Assembly: GCF_019931195.1 (NCBI RefSeq)
Contig: NZ_JAIOUO010000004.1
Span: 124,001-188,000, forward strand
DNA: 64,000 nucleotides
Direction: 5' to 3'
From: Marinobacter sp. F4216
GTDB lineage: Bacteria; Pseudomonadota; Gammaproteobacteria; Pseudomonadales; Oleiphilaceae
Notes under the pieces: generated by a model
Told to the model about the DNA's origin: nothing
Seen by the model: the letters and a program-made list of their open reading frames with translations, nothing else
The model's database searches: none
Shown here: in pieces, positions 53,237 through 62,067 of the stretch
Layout: every line of letters starts with the position of its first letter
Numbering within the stretch: position 1 is the first letter of the stretch
Position numbers and translations under genes: made by a program

Positions 53237-53252
53237 TACAACACACGAAATC

Positions 53253-53280
53253 AAAGCCCGGTCATTGACCGGGCTTTTTT
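53253..53280 (+). terminator. Intrinsic terminator after purD
   Basis: AAAGCCCGGTC and GACCGGGCTTT form an 11-bp stem with a 3-nt loop and a T run, 16 nt after the stop. Confidence 0.88.
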
Positions 53281-53342
53281 ATGGGATACAGTCTGTGATC
53301 ACACCGGCATCGCCGTCTCGTGATTGATCAGGAGTTGTTCTT

Positions 53343-54278
53343 ATGCCCCGAAAAACCGGCTTCAAGGTTTCCCTGTTAATACTCTCCATGCTGTGGCTGA
53401 GCGCCTGCTCCCGGCACAGCATGTACGAGACTGCGATTGGCCTGGAGCGTTCCGGTGCCGGGCTGCAGGTCAAGACCGTGGAGGTCGGGGACTGGCAGAT
53501 AGCCTATCTGGCTAACAAGGAACCAACCGATGGCGACACCGTGGTGATGGTTCACGGTTTCGGCGCCGACAAGGACAACTGGACCCGCCTGGCCAGGGAG
53601 CTGACCGACGACTTCAACGTTTACGCCATCGACCTGCCCGGCCACGGTGACAGCAGCAAGCCGATGGACCTGGGTTACAGCCTGGCCCAGCAGACGGAAC
53701 ACCTGGCCCGCATTCTCGACGCCCTGGCCCTGAACCAGTACCACATGATGGGCAACTCCATGGGTGGCGCCATCACCGCCCTGTATTCGTCCCGTTACCC
53801 GGACCGCATCAAGTCCGCCATGCTGCTCAACCCGGCAGGCATCATGGAATACGAATCGGAACTGGTGGACCTGGTTGTCGCCGGTGACAACCCGCTGATT
53901 CCAAGCAAACCGGGCGACTTTGAGCGTCTGATCGACTTTGCCCTCCAGGAAAAGCCGTTCATCCCCTGGCCAGTGCTCGGTGTGGTGGAAGAAAAAAAGA
54001 TCGCTAACCGGGAAATCAACGAAGTGATTTTCGAAGCCATCCGTGACAGTGGCTTCCAGACCGAGTTCCGCCAGCGCATCCAAGGTATACAGGCCCCGAC
54101 CCTCGTGGTGTGGGGCAAAGAGGATCGGGTCATCAACTACCGTAACGGCGATCTGTTCGTGTCACTGATCGACAACGCCCGGCTGGAAATCATGGAAGAC
54201 ATTGGCCACGCACCAATGATCGAAGCACCCGAACGCTCCGCAGAGCTTTTCAGGGAACTGGCCGACGCGTCGGATTAA
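53343..54278 (+). CDS. Lipoprotein alpha/beta hydrolase
   Basis: A 311-residue exported hydrolase. The signal peptide ends in a lipobox LSAC, with Cys22 as the acylation site, so it is probably anchored in the outer or inner membrane. The oxyanion motif VMVHGFGADKDNW lies near 69-81, and the nucleophile is Ser140 in GNSMGG. An Asp in VVWGKEDRV and a His in IGHAPMIE complete the triad. It resembles periplasmic lipases and meta-cleavage-type hydrolases. It is monocistronic between the purD terminator and an antiporter gene. Confidence 0.82.
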   Translation: MPRKTGFKVSLLILSMLWLSACSRHSMYETAIGLERSGAGLQVKTVEVGDWQIAYLANKEPTDGDTVVMVHGFGADKDNWTRLARELTDDFNVYAIDLPGHGDSSKPMDLGYSLAQQTEHLARILDALALNQYHMMGNSMGGAITALYSSRYPDRIKSAMLLNPAGIMEYESELVDLVVAGDNPLIPSKPGDFERLIDFALQEKPFIPWPVLGVVEEKKIANREINEVIFEAIRDSGFQTEFRQRIQGIQAPTLVVWGKEDRVINYRNGDLFVSLIDNARLEIMEDIGHAPMIEAPERSAELFRELADASD

Positions 54279-54389
54279 CCGGCGCTCCGGAATAAATTCC
54301 GGCGGATTCCACGTTAATCGACTACAACGGGGGCGCGAAAAAGGATAGCCTTGCACTCGTAACCCTGTGATTACAGAAAGAATCCGCCA

Positions 54390-55943
54390 ATGCCTGAAGC
54401 TCTCTGGATATCCTTTGCCTTTATTCTTGGCCTGATGGTGAAAACCGTCGGACTCCCTCCTCTGGTAGGCTATCTGGCTGCCGGCTTCCTACTAAGTGGA
54501 CTTGGCTCGGTCACCGACCTGACAATCGAGTCCACACACGCACTGGAAGAATTCGCTCACATTGGCGTTCTGCTACTGCTCTTTACTGTCGGTCTCAAGC
54601 TCAAGCTCCGGTCCATTTTCAGCCCGGAAGTCATTGGTGGCAGCCTGCTGCACTTCGCAATTACCTGCACGGTTTTCACTCCGGGGCTGTACCTGCTGAT
54701 GGACCTGTCCTGGTCCACCGCCCTGCTGCTGGCCATCGCCCTGTCGTTCTCCTCCACGGTGCTGGCGGCCAAGGTTCTGGAATCAAAGCGCGAACTGAGG
54801 GCGTTTCATGGTCGGGTCGCCATCGGCATCCTGATCATGCAGGATCTGATTGCCCTGGCGGTGATGAGTTTCGCTGCCGGCCAGACACCATCCCAGTGGG
54901 CGTTGATTGTGTTCGGCTTGCCCCTGTTGCGACCGGTGCTGTTCCGCTTGCTCGACGCCAGTGGTCACGACGAATTGCTGGTGCTGCTGGGCCTGTTGCT
55001 GGCCCTGGTCCTTGGTGGCTACGGATTTGACATGGTGGGCCTGAGCTCCGAACTTGGCGCCCTGGTGTTCGGGGCCATGCTGGCCAAACACCCCCGTTCT
55101 CAGGAGCTGTCCAAGTCGCTGTGGAGCGTGAAAGAGATGTTCCTGGTGGGCTTTTTCCTGCAAATTGGTATCGGCGGACTACCGGATGCCGATTCCCTGA
55201 TGTTCGCGGTGATTGCTGGGCTGGTGCTGCCCCTCAAAGGGATACTGTTCTTTTTCCTGCTACTCGCCTTCCGGCTACGAGCGCGCAGTGCGTTTCTCTC
55301 GTCACTGGCGCTGACCAACTACAGCGAATTCGGTTTGATCGTCGCCAGCGTGGCTCTGCCGGAATGGCTGGTCCCACTGGCGATCTCGGTGTCCATTTCG
55401 TTTGCCATCTCTGCCCCACTGAACCGGTTTGCCCACCCGATCTTCGAGCGTTATGGCAACCGGCTCACCCCGTTTGAAGGCAAACAGCATCATCCGGATG
55501 AACAGCCGATTTCTCTGGGCACCACCCGGGTTCTGATCATGGGAATGGGCCGGACCGGCACCGCCGCTTATGACTGGATAGCCAGGCACGAGACCGAACT
55601 GATGGGGCTGGACTCGGACCCGGCAAAAGCGCAGAAGCATCAGAAGCGGGGTCGCAATGTGGTCTTTGCCGATGCGGAAGATGCCTCCTTCTGGAGCGGG
55701 CTGCACATGCCATCCGTGCACTCGGTGATCCTCGCGCTCGGGGATATTGAAGCCAAGCTGGTCGCCGCCCGTATGCTCAGAAAACTCGGCTTCCGGGGCT
55801 ACATTGTGGCGCACACCATGTACGACGACGAAGCCAAGGCGATTCGTGAAGCCGGTGCCAATGACGCCTACCTGACCATGAGCGAAACGGGCGTGGCTCT
55901 GGGCAGCCACATCATCACGCGCCAGGAACAGAAAGAAAGCTGA
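54390..55943 (+). CDS. CPA2-family cation:proton antiporter with RCK (TrkA-N) domain, KefB/YbaL-like
   Basis: A 517-residue protein. About twelve membrane segments fill residues 1-355, including the family helix IGILIMQDLIALAV near 145. A cytosolic Rossmann domain follows, with the nucleotide loop MGMGRTG near 388 and acidic ribose-binding residues in GLDSD. The family exchanges K+ or Na+ for protons under control of NAD(H) or thiols. The final 100 residues look like a complete TrkA-N. No ancillary KefF/KefG gene is adjacent. Confidence 0.85.
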   Translation: MPEALWISFAFILGLMVKTVGLPPLVGYLAAGFLLSGLGSVTDLTIESTHALEEFAHIGVLLLLFTVGLKLKLRSIFSPEVIGGSLLHFAITCTVFTPGLYLLMDLSWSTALLLAIALSFSSTVLAAKVLESKRELRAFHGRVAIGILIMQDLIALAVMSFAAGQTPSQWALIVFGLPLLRPVLFRLLDASGHDELLVLLGLLLALVLGGYGFDMVGLSSELGALVFGAMLAKHPRSQELSKSLWSVKEMFLVGFFLQIGIGGLPDADSLMFAVIAGLVLPLKGILFFFLLLAFRLRARSAFLSSLALTNYSEFGLIVASVALPEWLVPLAISVSISFAISAPLNRFAHPIFERYGNRLTPFEGKQHHPDEQPISLGTTRVLIMGMGRTGTAAYDWIARHETELMGLDSDPAKAQKHQKRGRNVVFADAEDASFWSGLHMPSVHSVILALGDIEAKLVAARMLRKLGFRGYIVAHTMYDDEAKAIREAGANDAYLTMSETGVALGSHIITRQEQKES

Positions 55944-55950
55944 CGCCCAG

Positions 55951-57318
55951 TTACCGGGCGCAGGTTCGGAAACCGGTGTAGACGTCGTTGCGCAGCGGCA
56001 AATAGGCCTGCCGATAGGTGCCACGAATCAGGCACGAAGAGGTAGCGCAACTGCCTCCCCGGCTCACCTTGTGATCCCCGAACTGCAAGGTGGACATGAA
56101 CGGATACATATCCACCTTGAAGCCGTCGTAAGGCAGAAACTGGTTGCTGGTCCACTCCCAGACACTACCGATCATCTGTCTGCAACCGAAAGGACTGTCG
56201 GATTCCGGATAATCAAACACCGGGTTTTGCCCCATGCAAAGGGCGTCCAGATCCGCCAGATGCTTATCGGGATACTCGTTGCCCCACGGAAAACGGCGGA
56301 AGGTCTCACCCGGTCGATTGGCCAGGGCGGCCACTTCCCATTCGAATTCCGTTGGCAGGCGCCTGCCCGCCCATTGGCAGTAGGCCTCCGCTTCCCAGTA
56401 AGTCAGGTGCTTCGCAGGTGCATCCAGGTTCAGCGGTTGCCAGCGGTCAAACACCCGCTCCTGCCAGGCGTTGTCGTGCCAGCGCCAGTACAGCGGGTGC
56501 AATGGTGCCCGTGGCATGGGTTCGGTGCTGCCATGGACCAGCGCAACGTCCACCTCTGTCTCAAGCCACTTGCGACCGCCAAACGACCACAAGCCGGGCT
56601 TGCGGTAACCGCCATCTTCCACAAAGGCCAGATACTCCCCGCAGGACACCGGTTGCCGGGCGATCGCAAAGGCGTCCATTTCGACTTCGAACCTCGGCTT
56701 CTCGTTGTCAAAAGCAAAGTCTTCCATTGGGTATCGGGGCGAGGCATCTGGCATGCCAATCACCCAGCGTCCGGCGGGAATCTCAGCATCGCCGGGTACC
56801 GGAGCGCCTGGCGCAGGACGCTCAAACGTCGCGTCCGGAGTCGCGGGATAACCAACCGTCTGGCGACACCAGGTCATGGATTCGATATGCATGTTCTGGT
56901 GGAACACCGAATATCGGTTCAGGTACAAGGCCTGGTTATCCAGCGGCGTTGAACGGATGCGCTCGGCCACCCGGTCGTAGATCGTGTCAAAGTAGGCAAG
57001 AGTTTGTTCCCGCCCCGGGAAAAACTCCCGATTCCAGCGGTCCCGGTGCTCGATGTGAAAGGAATCCCACAAATCATCCATGGAAGGGTCAACACTGGGT
57101 GTGCCGTCGAGCAGGTTGAACACGAACACTTCGTAAAAGAACGCGGAATGTCCCATCTCCCACAGCGGTGGGTTCACTCCGGGATGGTACGGAACATCCA
57201 GTTTTTCATCAGGCAGTGAGGTAATCAGCGCCCGCGTGCGCTGCCGGGAGCGTTCAAGATCGGCCAGTAACGTGTTGCGCCAGGTTTCCACCGCATCGAT
57301 CGCGTTCATTTCACCCAT
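55951..57318 (-). CDS. EgtB/SenA-type non-haem iron sulfoxide or selenoneine synthase
   Basis: A 455-residue protein with an N-terminal DinB-like domain and a C-terminal formylglycine-generating-enzyme (sulfatase-modifying) domain. The iron-binding HxxxHxE motif is seen as HQNMHIE at 140-146, and WEMGHSAFFYEVF near 53-65 supplies another histidine. The C-terminal motif GSVWEWTSNQF and RGGSCAT are typical. EgtB joins cysteine to trimethylhistidine for ergothioneine; the related SenA uses selenosugar for selenoneine. No egtD, senB or senC gene is within the window, so the exact product is unresolved. Confidence 0.78.
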   Translation of the reverse strand: MGEMNAIDAVETWRNTLLADLERSRQRTRALITSLPDEKLDVPYHPGVNPPLWEMGHSAFFYEVFVFNLLDGTPSVDPSMDDLWDSFHIEHRDRWNREFFPGREQTLAYFDTIYDRVAERIRSTPLDNQALYLNRYSVFHQNMHIESMTWCRQTVGYPATPDATFERPAPGAPVPGDAEIPAGRWVIGMPDASPRYPMEDFAFDNEKPRFEVEMDAFAIARQPVSCGEYLAFVEDGGYRKPGLWSFGGRKWLETEVDVALVHGSTEPMPRAPLHPLYWRWHDNAWQERVFDRWQPLNLDAPAKHLTYWEAEAYCQWAGRRLPTEFEWEVAALANRPGETFRRFPWGNEYPDKHLADLDALCMGQNPVFDYPESDSPFGCRQMIGSVWEWTSNQFLPYDGFKVDMYPFMSTLQFGDHKVSRGGSCATSSCLIRGTYRQAYLPLRNDVYTGFRTCAR

Positions 57319-57630
57319 AGATCACCAGACTCCTTCGGTTTTCCCCAGCATAGCAGAAGGTGCGGTTCCGAAACGTCAGCAGTAAAACGTCAAGATTCTT
57401 TACGACTTTACGAACGGCGTTTTGGATCGGCCTTGCCAACCAGTTGAAACAAAGCCACATTGAAAGATTGGCACACAATGTGACTCCCGTCTCAAATCCG
57501 GGGTGCGACAGGATCGAAGCCCGGGATCTGGAAGCTCACCTTCCAGCGCATCGCCCCACCAGGTGAATTGGGCATATTCTGTTCAGTTGGCAGTCCCGTT
57601 TCCCCATGGGTCAAACTTTGGAGGTTTGGC
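57319..57630. other. 312-bp divergent gap between the EgtB/SenA-like gene and the VpsR-like regulator
   Basis: No gene is supported here. The only clear element is GGAGG at 57620-57624, the ribosome site of the regulator. I found no sigma54 -24/-12 pair and no convincing sigma70 promoter. A short palindromic segment, GGAAGCTCACCTTCC (57528-57542), may be incidental. Confidence 0.4.
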
Positions 57631-58995
57631 ATGTCGGAAAAGAGACCGCTTGTCTGGCTGTCAGCGGCAAACGGAAGTACTACGCTGCGCCGGGCATTGG
57701 ACGCCCACTGGCACATCACAGGCTATAGCTTGCAGGCCCCTGTTCCGATCATGATGTCGGTACCTGAGGATACCCGTGTTGGCATTCTCGATCTCACCAA
57801 CCTTCCGCCCGAGGCGGCTCTGGCAGCGGAACAGTGGCTGGAAGCACTGAGCCTTGATGTATGGGTAGGCATTGTCGCCCACCGCCCCGTCAGCGGCATG
57901 CCCGCGGCCCAGCTGATCGCCCGCTACTGTTCCGATTTCCACACCACGCCCGTGCATGTGGACCGGCTCAATACGGTGCTCGGTCATTTGTGGGGCATGG
58001 CATCCATTCGTGCATCCGCACCAGATCCGGTCGGAGACAACTACCACGCCCTCGCGATGGAGGGCGATTCGGAAACCATTCGAAAAATACGCGGTTTACT
58101 GAGACGGTTTGCGGTAACGCCTGATCCCGTGCTGATTACCGGGGAAAGCGGATCAGGCAAATACGCGGCGGCCCGGTTTCTTCACCAGACCTCCCCCCGT
58201 GCGGCCGGCCCGCTCATCAACGTCAACTGTGCCGCACTGCCAGACACCCTCGCCCGGAGCGAACTGTTTGGCGTTGAAAGCTACTCCTCGCAAGACGACG
58301 TGGAAACCATCCAACCGGGTCGTATTGAGCAGGCCAATGGCGGATCGCTGATGCTGTCGTCTATCGATGAACTGGACGACAACCAGCAGTCGGCCCTCCT
58401 GGGCTTCTTGCAGGAGGGTCAGATTGAGCGGGTTGGCAGTACAACGCCGATTCCCATCAACTGCCGAATCATCACCACTGCAACCCGACCACTGCAAGAT
58501 CTGGTAAACAGTGGTCAGTTCCGCAGCGATGTCTTCTACCGGCTCGGGGGGCTGGAGATCCGCATGCCTCCGCTGCGGGATCGCCGGGAGGATATTCCCG
58601 CCATTGCCAGCGCTCTGCTGGCAGCAACGGCGAGTCATCAGAAGCCCAAGCAACTGAGCCTGGCCGCCATCGAGTGCCTGGTCAAACACAATTGGCCTGG
58701 CAACTTCCGGGAACTGCAGAACCGGCTGCGCCAAGCCTCGCTGCTGTGCGATAAGGGCACCATTGAACCCGAGGATCTGGGCTTGGATGAAGGGGGTACT
58801 GATGCCACCCAGATGGCGAGCACCAATCTCAGCCTGGAAGAGTTTCGTGCCCGGGCCGACCGGCAAGCGCTGTCTTGCAGTCTGGCGTTAGCCCATCACA
58901 ACATATCTGCCGCGGCACGAATTCTGAAAATCTCCCGGGTGTCCTTTTACCGCCTGATGGAAAAGTACAACCAGAGCCATCACGCGGACCCCTGA
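57631..58995 (+). CDS. VpsR-like transcriptional regulator (AAA+ bacterial enhancer-binding homologue without GAFTGA)
   Basis: A 454-residue regulator. The N-terminal domain (about 1-130) lacks a phosphoacceptor-type REC motif set and resembles VpsR-type domains. The AAA+ domain has Walker A GESGSGKY (171-178), but the sigma54-contacting GAFTGA loop is replaced by VESYSSQD (215-222), and Walker B reads GGSLMLSSIDEL. The arginine-finger region RSDVFYRL is at 298-305, and a Fis-type helix-turn-helix ends the protein (about 423-446). It should not activate sigma54. Like VpsR it may bind c-di-GMP and act with sigma70; that is inference. The start at 57631 follows GGAGG. Confidence 0.8.
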   Translation: MSEKRPLVWLSAANGSTTLRRALDAHWHITGYSLQAPVPIMMSVPEDTRVGILDLTNLPPEAALAAEQWLEALSLDVWVGIVAHRPVSGMPAAQLIARYCSDFHTTPVHVDRLNTVLGHLWGMASIRASAPDPVGDNYHALAMEGDSETIRKIRGLLRRFAVTPDPVLITGESGSGKYAAARFLHQTSPRAAGPLINVNCAALPDTLARSELFGVESYSSQDDVETIQPGRIEQANGGSLMLSSIDELDDNQQSALLGFLQEGQIERVGSTTPIPINCRIITTATRPLQDLVNSGQFRSDVFYRLGGLEIRMPPLRDRREDIPAIASALLAATASHQKPKQLSLAAIECLVKHNWPGNFRELQNRLRQASLLCDKGTIEPEDLGLDEGGTDATQMASTNLSLEEFRARADRQALSCSLALAHHNISAAARILKISRVSFYRLMEKYNQSHHADP

Positions 58996-59196
58996 TCTTC
59001 TTCGCGACCCGGTTTAGCGGGGCCACCCCCGGGCCTCCGCCGTCCCGGCGTCGTCCGGGCTCCTCTGCACCGCTGTAACAGCGCCCGTTTTCAGTGCCCC
59101 GTCACAGTTTCCCGGAAAATTGCACAATTTGACACTTAACCATCGGAAAAGTCTGTTAATTTCGGTCCATCCACAGCACCACCGAAAGGAACCGAC

Positions 59197-60525
59197 ATGT
59201 CCGTTGATCGCTACCAGATCCTGTTTTCCGGCCAGATTCTGGACGGCTTTGAGGAAAACCAGGTTAAAGCCAACCTGCAGGAGCTGTTCAGAGCCACCGA
59301 GGCTCGCATTGAACGCCTGTTTCTGCCCACCGCCACACCGGTCATCAAGTCTGACCTGAACCATCAGGACGCTGAGATCTATTACCAGAAGCTGACCCGC
59401 GCAGGCGCCAACGTCCGGATTTCAGCCCAACCGAGAGCGGCAGCCAAGCCGGTAGTCGATTCTGAAGCCAACGCCCCAGCAACCGCAGATACTCCACCTC
59501 CGGCCACCCCCAATGCAGGTCGGGAACAACCGGGAGACGATGACCGTCGCCGTGCGGGCCTGGAGTTCACCGGTAAGGGTGGCGAATACTTCGGCATCTG
59601 GATCGTCAACATACTGCTGACCATCCTCACCCTCGGTATTTATTCCGCCTGGGCCACCGTTCGCAACAATCAGTACTTTTATGGCAACACCCAGTTGGAT
59701 GGTGCGAGCTTTCAGTACCTGGCCAGCCCGATCACCATTTTGAAGGGACGCCTGATTGCCCTGGCAGTCCTGATTGCCTATGTGGCCATCACTAACCTCG
59801 TTCCGGAAGCAGCCATCCTGTTCGTTGCGGTATTCCTGGTCGCAACGCCCTGGATCATGATTCGCTCCCTGCGTTTCAATGCCATCAACAGCGCCTACCG
59901 GAACATTCGTTTCGATTTTGTGGGTAGCTATGGCCAGGCGTTCATGGTCACTTTCGTGTGGCCGCTGCTGAACCTGGTCTGCCTGCTTCTGCTGACCCCT
60001 CTGGTGCTGAAGAAGACTCACCAGTTCATCGCCGATAACAGCCGTTATGGCACAACCGCCTTTGAACTCCAGGCCACCACCAGGGCCTATTACCGGTTCT
60101 TCGGCATGGCTCTGCTGATGGTTCTCGGTTTTGCTGCTGCAGCATTGGGACTGATGCAGGTTGGTCAGGAAATCCTGGCAACGCTGGTTGCCGTCGCAGG
60201 CTACATCGCTCTGATTGGCTATTTCATGGCCGGTGTGACCAATCTTTTCCTGGGTTCCACCACTCTGGCCGACCATCAGTTCGAATCTGAGCTGAGTCCG
60301 GGCAAGATGGTCTGGATCTACGCCAGCAACGTTTTCCTGATCGTGCTGACGCTGGGCCTGTTCACGCCCTGGGCGAAGGTCCGGATGGCACGCTACCGCG
60401 CCAACTGTTCAGCGATGTGGATTGCCGGCGACCTGGATCACTTCACCGCCGCTGAACAGAACCGGACCAGCGCCGTAGGCCAGGAACTGGGAGACGCCTT
60501 TGATGTCGCCTTCTCCGCTGTCTGA
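59197..60525 (+). CDS. YjgN-family (DUF898) membrane protein
   Basis: A 442-residue protein. Residues 1-75 form a soluble domain that resembles a short ferredoxin-like fold (DRYQILFSGQILDGFE), a Pro/Ala-rich linker follows, and six to seven membrane segments occupy about 130-410. Two YjgN repeats are visible from the paired signatures LTILTLGIYSAWATVRNNQYFY and VLTLGLFTPWAKVRMARY. The function is unknown. The next gene, an M48 metalloprotease, overlaps by 23 nt, a pairing that recurs in proteobacteria. Confidence 0.85.
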   Translation: MSVDRYQILFSGQILDGFEENQVKANLQELFRATEARIERLFLPTATPVIKSDLNHQDAEIYYQKLTRAGANVRISAQPRAAAKPVVDSEANAPATADTPPPATPNAGREQPGDDDRRRAGLEFTGKGGEYFGIWIVNILLTILTLGIYSAWATVRNNQYFYGNTQLDGASFQYLASPITILKGRLIALAVLIAYVAITNLVPEAAILFVAVFLVATPWIMIRSLRFNAINSAYRNIRFDFVGSYGQAFMVTFVWPLLNLVCLLLLTPLVLKKTHQFIADNSRYGTTAFELQATTRAYYRFFGMALLMVLGFAAAALGLMQVGQEILATLVAVAGYIALIGYFMAGVTNLFLGSTTLADHQFESELSPGKMVWIYASNVFLIVLTLGLFTPWAKVRMARYRANCSAMWIAGDLDHFTAAEQNRTSAVGQELGDAFDVAFSAV

Positions 60526-61582
60526 GCTGGCGATTGAGGGCCAGTACTACACCGGCCAGAACTCCCGTCGCCAGAGCGCAGTCCTGTGCTCTGGCGACGG
60601 AGTGGTAGAGCTGAAAACCGACATTGAACAGCGGATTCTTACCTGGCAGGACCTGACCATCTCCCCAAGAGTGGGTAACACGCCACGCTACCTTCACCTC
60701 CCGGACGATGGTGTTTTCGAAACCACCGACAACGACGGTGTCGACCAGCTCAGCCGGCAATCCTCCGGCAGCGTTTTTTCGCGACTGGTGCACCGCCTTG
60801 AGCGTAACCTCGGACTGATTCTGATTGCGGCAGTGGTGACCGTCGCTGTCGCCGGCCTGACGCTCACCTACGGCGTCCCTCTGGCCTCCAAAACCATCGC
60901 CTACAGTTTGCCAGACAAGGTAGCACAAACAGTCGGCGAAACCGCGCTGCAGTCGCTGGACGACACCTGGTTCGAACCCTCGACCCTGTCACAACCGCGC
61001 AAACAGGCCCTGCTCGAGCACTTCGCGCCGTATCTGGGCACGGCAGGAGGTCAGGAGCTTGCCGTTGAATTCCGTGATGCGCCATTGCTTGGCGCCAATG
61101 CCCTCGCGCTGCCCAATGGCACGCTGGTATTTACCGACGACCTGATCGCCCTGGCTGAACAAGACGACGAGCTGGTGGCCATACTGGCCCATGAGATCGG
61201 CCATATCGAGCATCGCCACGGCATGCAGGGGATGGTGCAGTCATCGCTGTTGTTCTGGCTGATGGTGATGATGACCGGAGACCTGTCAGCGTTCTCAGAC
61301 CCCACTCTGGCGCTTCCCGCCTTCCTGATGAGTCTGTCGTATTCAAGGGACATGGAGCAGCAGGCCGATGACTATGCGCTGGAAACCCTGCTCAGTCACG
61401 ACCTGGATCCGATGCTGTTCGCCAACATCATGGCCCGTCTGACGGAAGAGGATCTCACCGAAGAAGAAACCGATGAGAGCACCTTCCTGCTCGAAGTGAT
61501 GCTGTCGAGCCACCCGATCTCGAGGGAGCGCATCGAACAATTCAGGAACGCCTCCGAGGCCTGGCTCGGGACCCGTGACTGA
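60503..61582 (+). CDS. M48-family zinc metalloprotease with N-terminal transmembrane anchor
   Basis: A 359-residue protein. A soluble N-terminal segment is followed by one membrane helix (near 108-130) and the M48 catalytic domain. The zinc motif HEIGH (230-234) is extended by IEHRHG, and the third ligand is in DMEQQADDYAL. The gene overlaps the YjgN gene by 23 nt, so translation is probably coupled. It may process or quality-control membrane proteins, perhaps its YjgN partner. A second in-frame start (TTG at 60500) is unlikely. Confidence 0.86.
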   Translation: MSPSPLSELAIEGQYYTGQNSRRQSAVLCSGDGVVELKTDIEQRILTWQDLTISPRVGNTPRYLHLPDDGVFETTDNDGVDQLSRQSSGSVFSRLVHRLERNLGLILIAAVVTVAVAGLTLTYGVPLASKTIAYSLPDKVAQTVGETALQSLDDTWFEPSTLSQPRKQALLEHFAPYLGTAGGQELAVEFRDAPLLGANALALPNGTLVFTDDLIALAEQDDELVAILAHEIGHIEHRHGMQGMVQSSLLFWLMVMMTGDLSAFSDPTLALPAFLMSLSYSRDMEQQADDYALETLLSHDLDPMLFANIMARLTEEDLTEEETDESTFLLEVMLSSHPISRERIEQFRNASEAWLGTRD

Positions 61583-61608
61583 AAGCTCTCCAGAAGGGTA
61601 AAAGAGCC

Positions 61609-62025
61609 CTAGCCCGGGCGGTTCGGCGGTATGGAATAGGTGCCCGTCGCCTGGGCAACGGGCTCACTCAAGCCGTCGGAATAGATCAGCACATCGCCGA
61701 CGGCGAGCGTCTTCCCCACCTTGATCAACCGGCATTCCGCAATAATGTCACGATCTGCGGCCGGCCTACGGAGGAAATTGACATTCAGGTTTGTGGTCAC
61801 CGCCAGTGCCACCAGGCCTATTTCGCCCAGAATCGCCACGTACAGGGCCACATCCGCCATGGCCATCAGAACCGGACCGGACACAGTGCCGCCGGGCCGG
61901 AGATGATCGAAGTTAATCTGCTTGCGGACGGTGGCCGATTTGTTGCCCACAGACTCGATCACAAAGTCCGCCTGAGGAAACTCGGTACGGAAAAATTCCC
62001 TGAGTTCTTCGGTCGTTACCATCAT
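61609..62025 (-). CDS. PaaI-like hotdog-fold thioesterase
   Basis: A 138-residue single-hotdog protein. The catalytic-like segment FDHLRPGGTVSGPVLMAMADVALY (here a Asp rich in the AMAD helix) and the strand TTNLNVNFLRRP are typical of PaaI and DUF4442 acyl-CoA thioesterases. The start at 62025 or the adjacent in-frame ATG at 62022 follows GGAGAG. It is convergent with the M48 gene and lies 42 nt after a LysR gene on the same strand. Confidence 0.8.
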   Translation of the reverse strand: MMVTTEELREFFRTEFPQADFVIESVGNKSATVRKQINFDHLRPGGTVSGPVLMAMADVALYVAILGEIGLVALAVTTNLNVNFLRRPAADRDIIAECRLIKVGKTLAVGDVLIYSDGLSEPVAQATGTYSIPPNRPG

Positions 62026-62067
62026 CTCTCCTGCACGCTAATGGGATCTTCGGATCGCAGGCCACAC

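Noticed and set aside
54287..54302. Palindrome CCGGAATAAATTCCGG after the lipoprotein hydrolase
   Set aside because: Only a 6-bp stem with a 4-nt loop forms and no T tract follows; it is compatible with chance.
57319..57630. Sigma54 promoter before the VpsR-like gene (TGGCAC at 57470-57475)
   Set aside because: The matching TTGC -12 element is absent at the required spacing.
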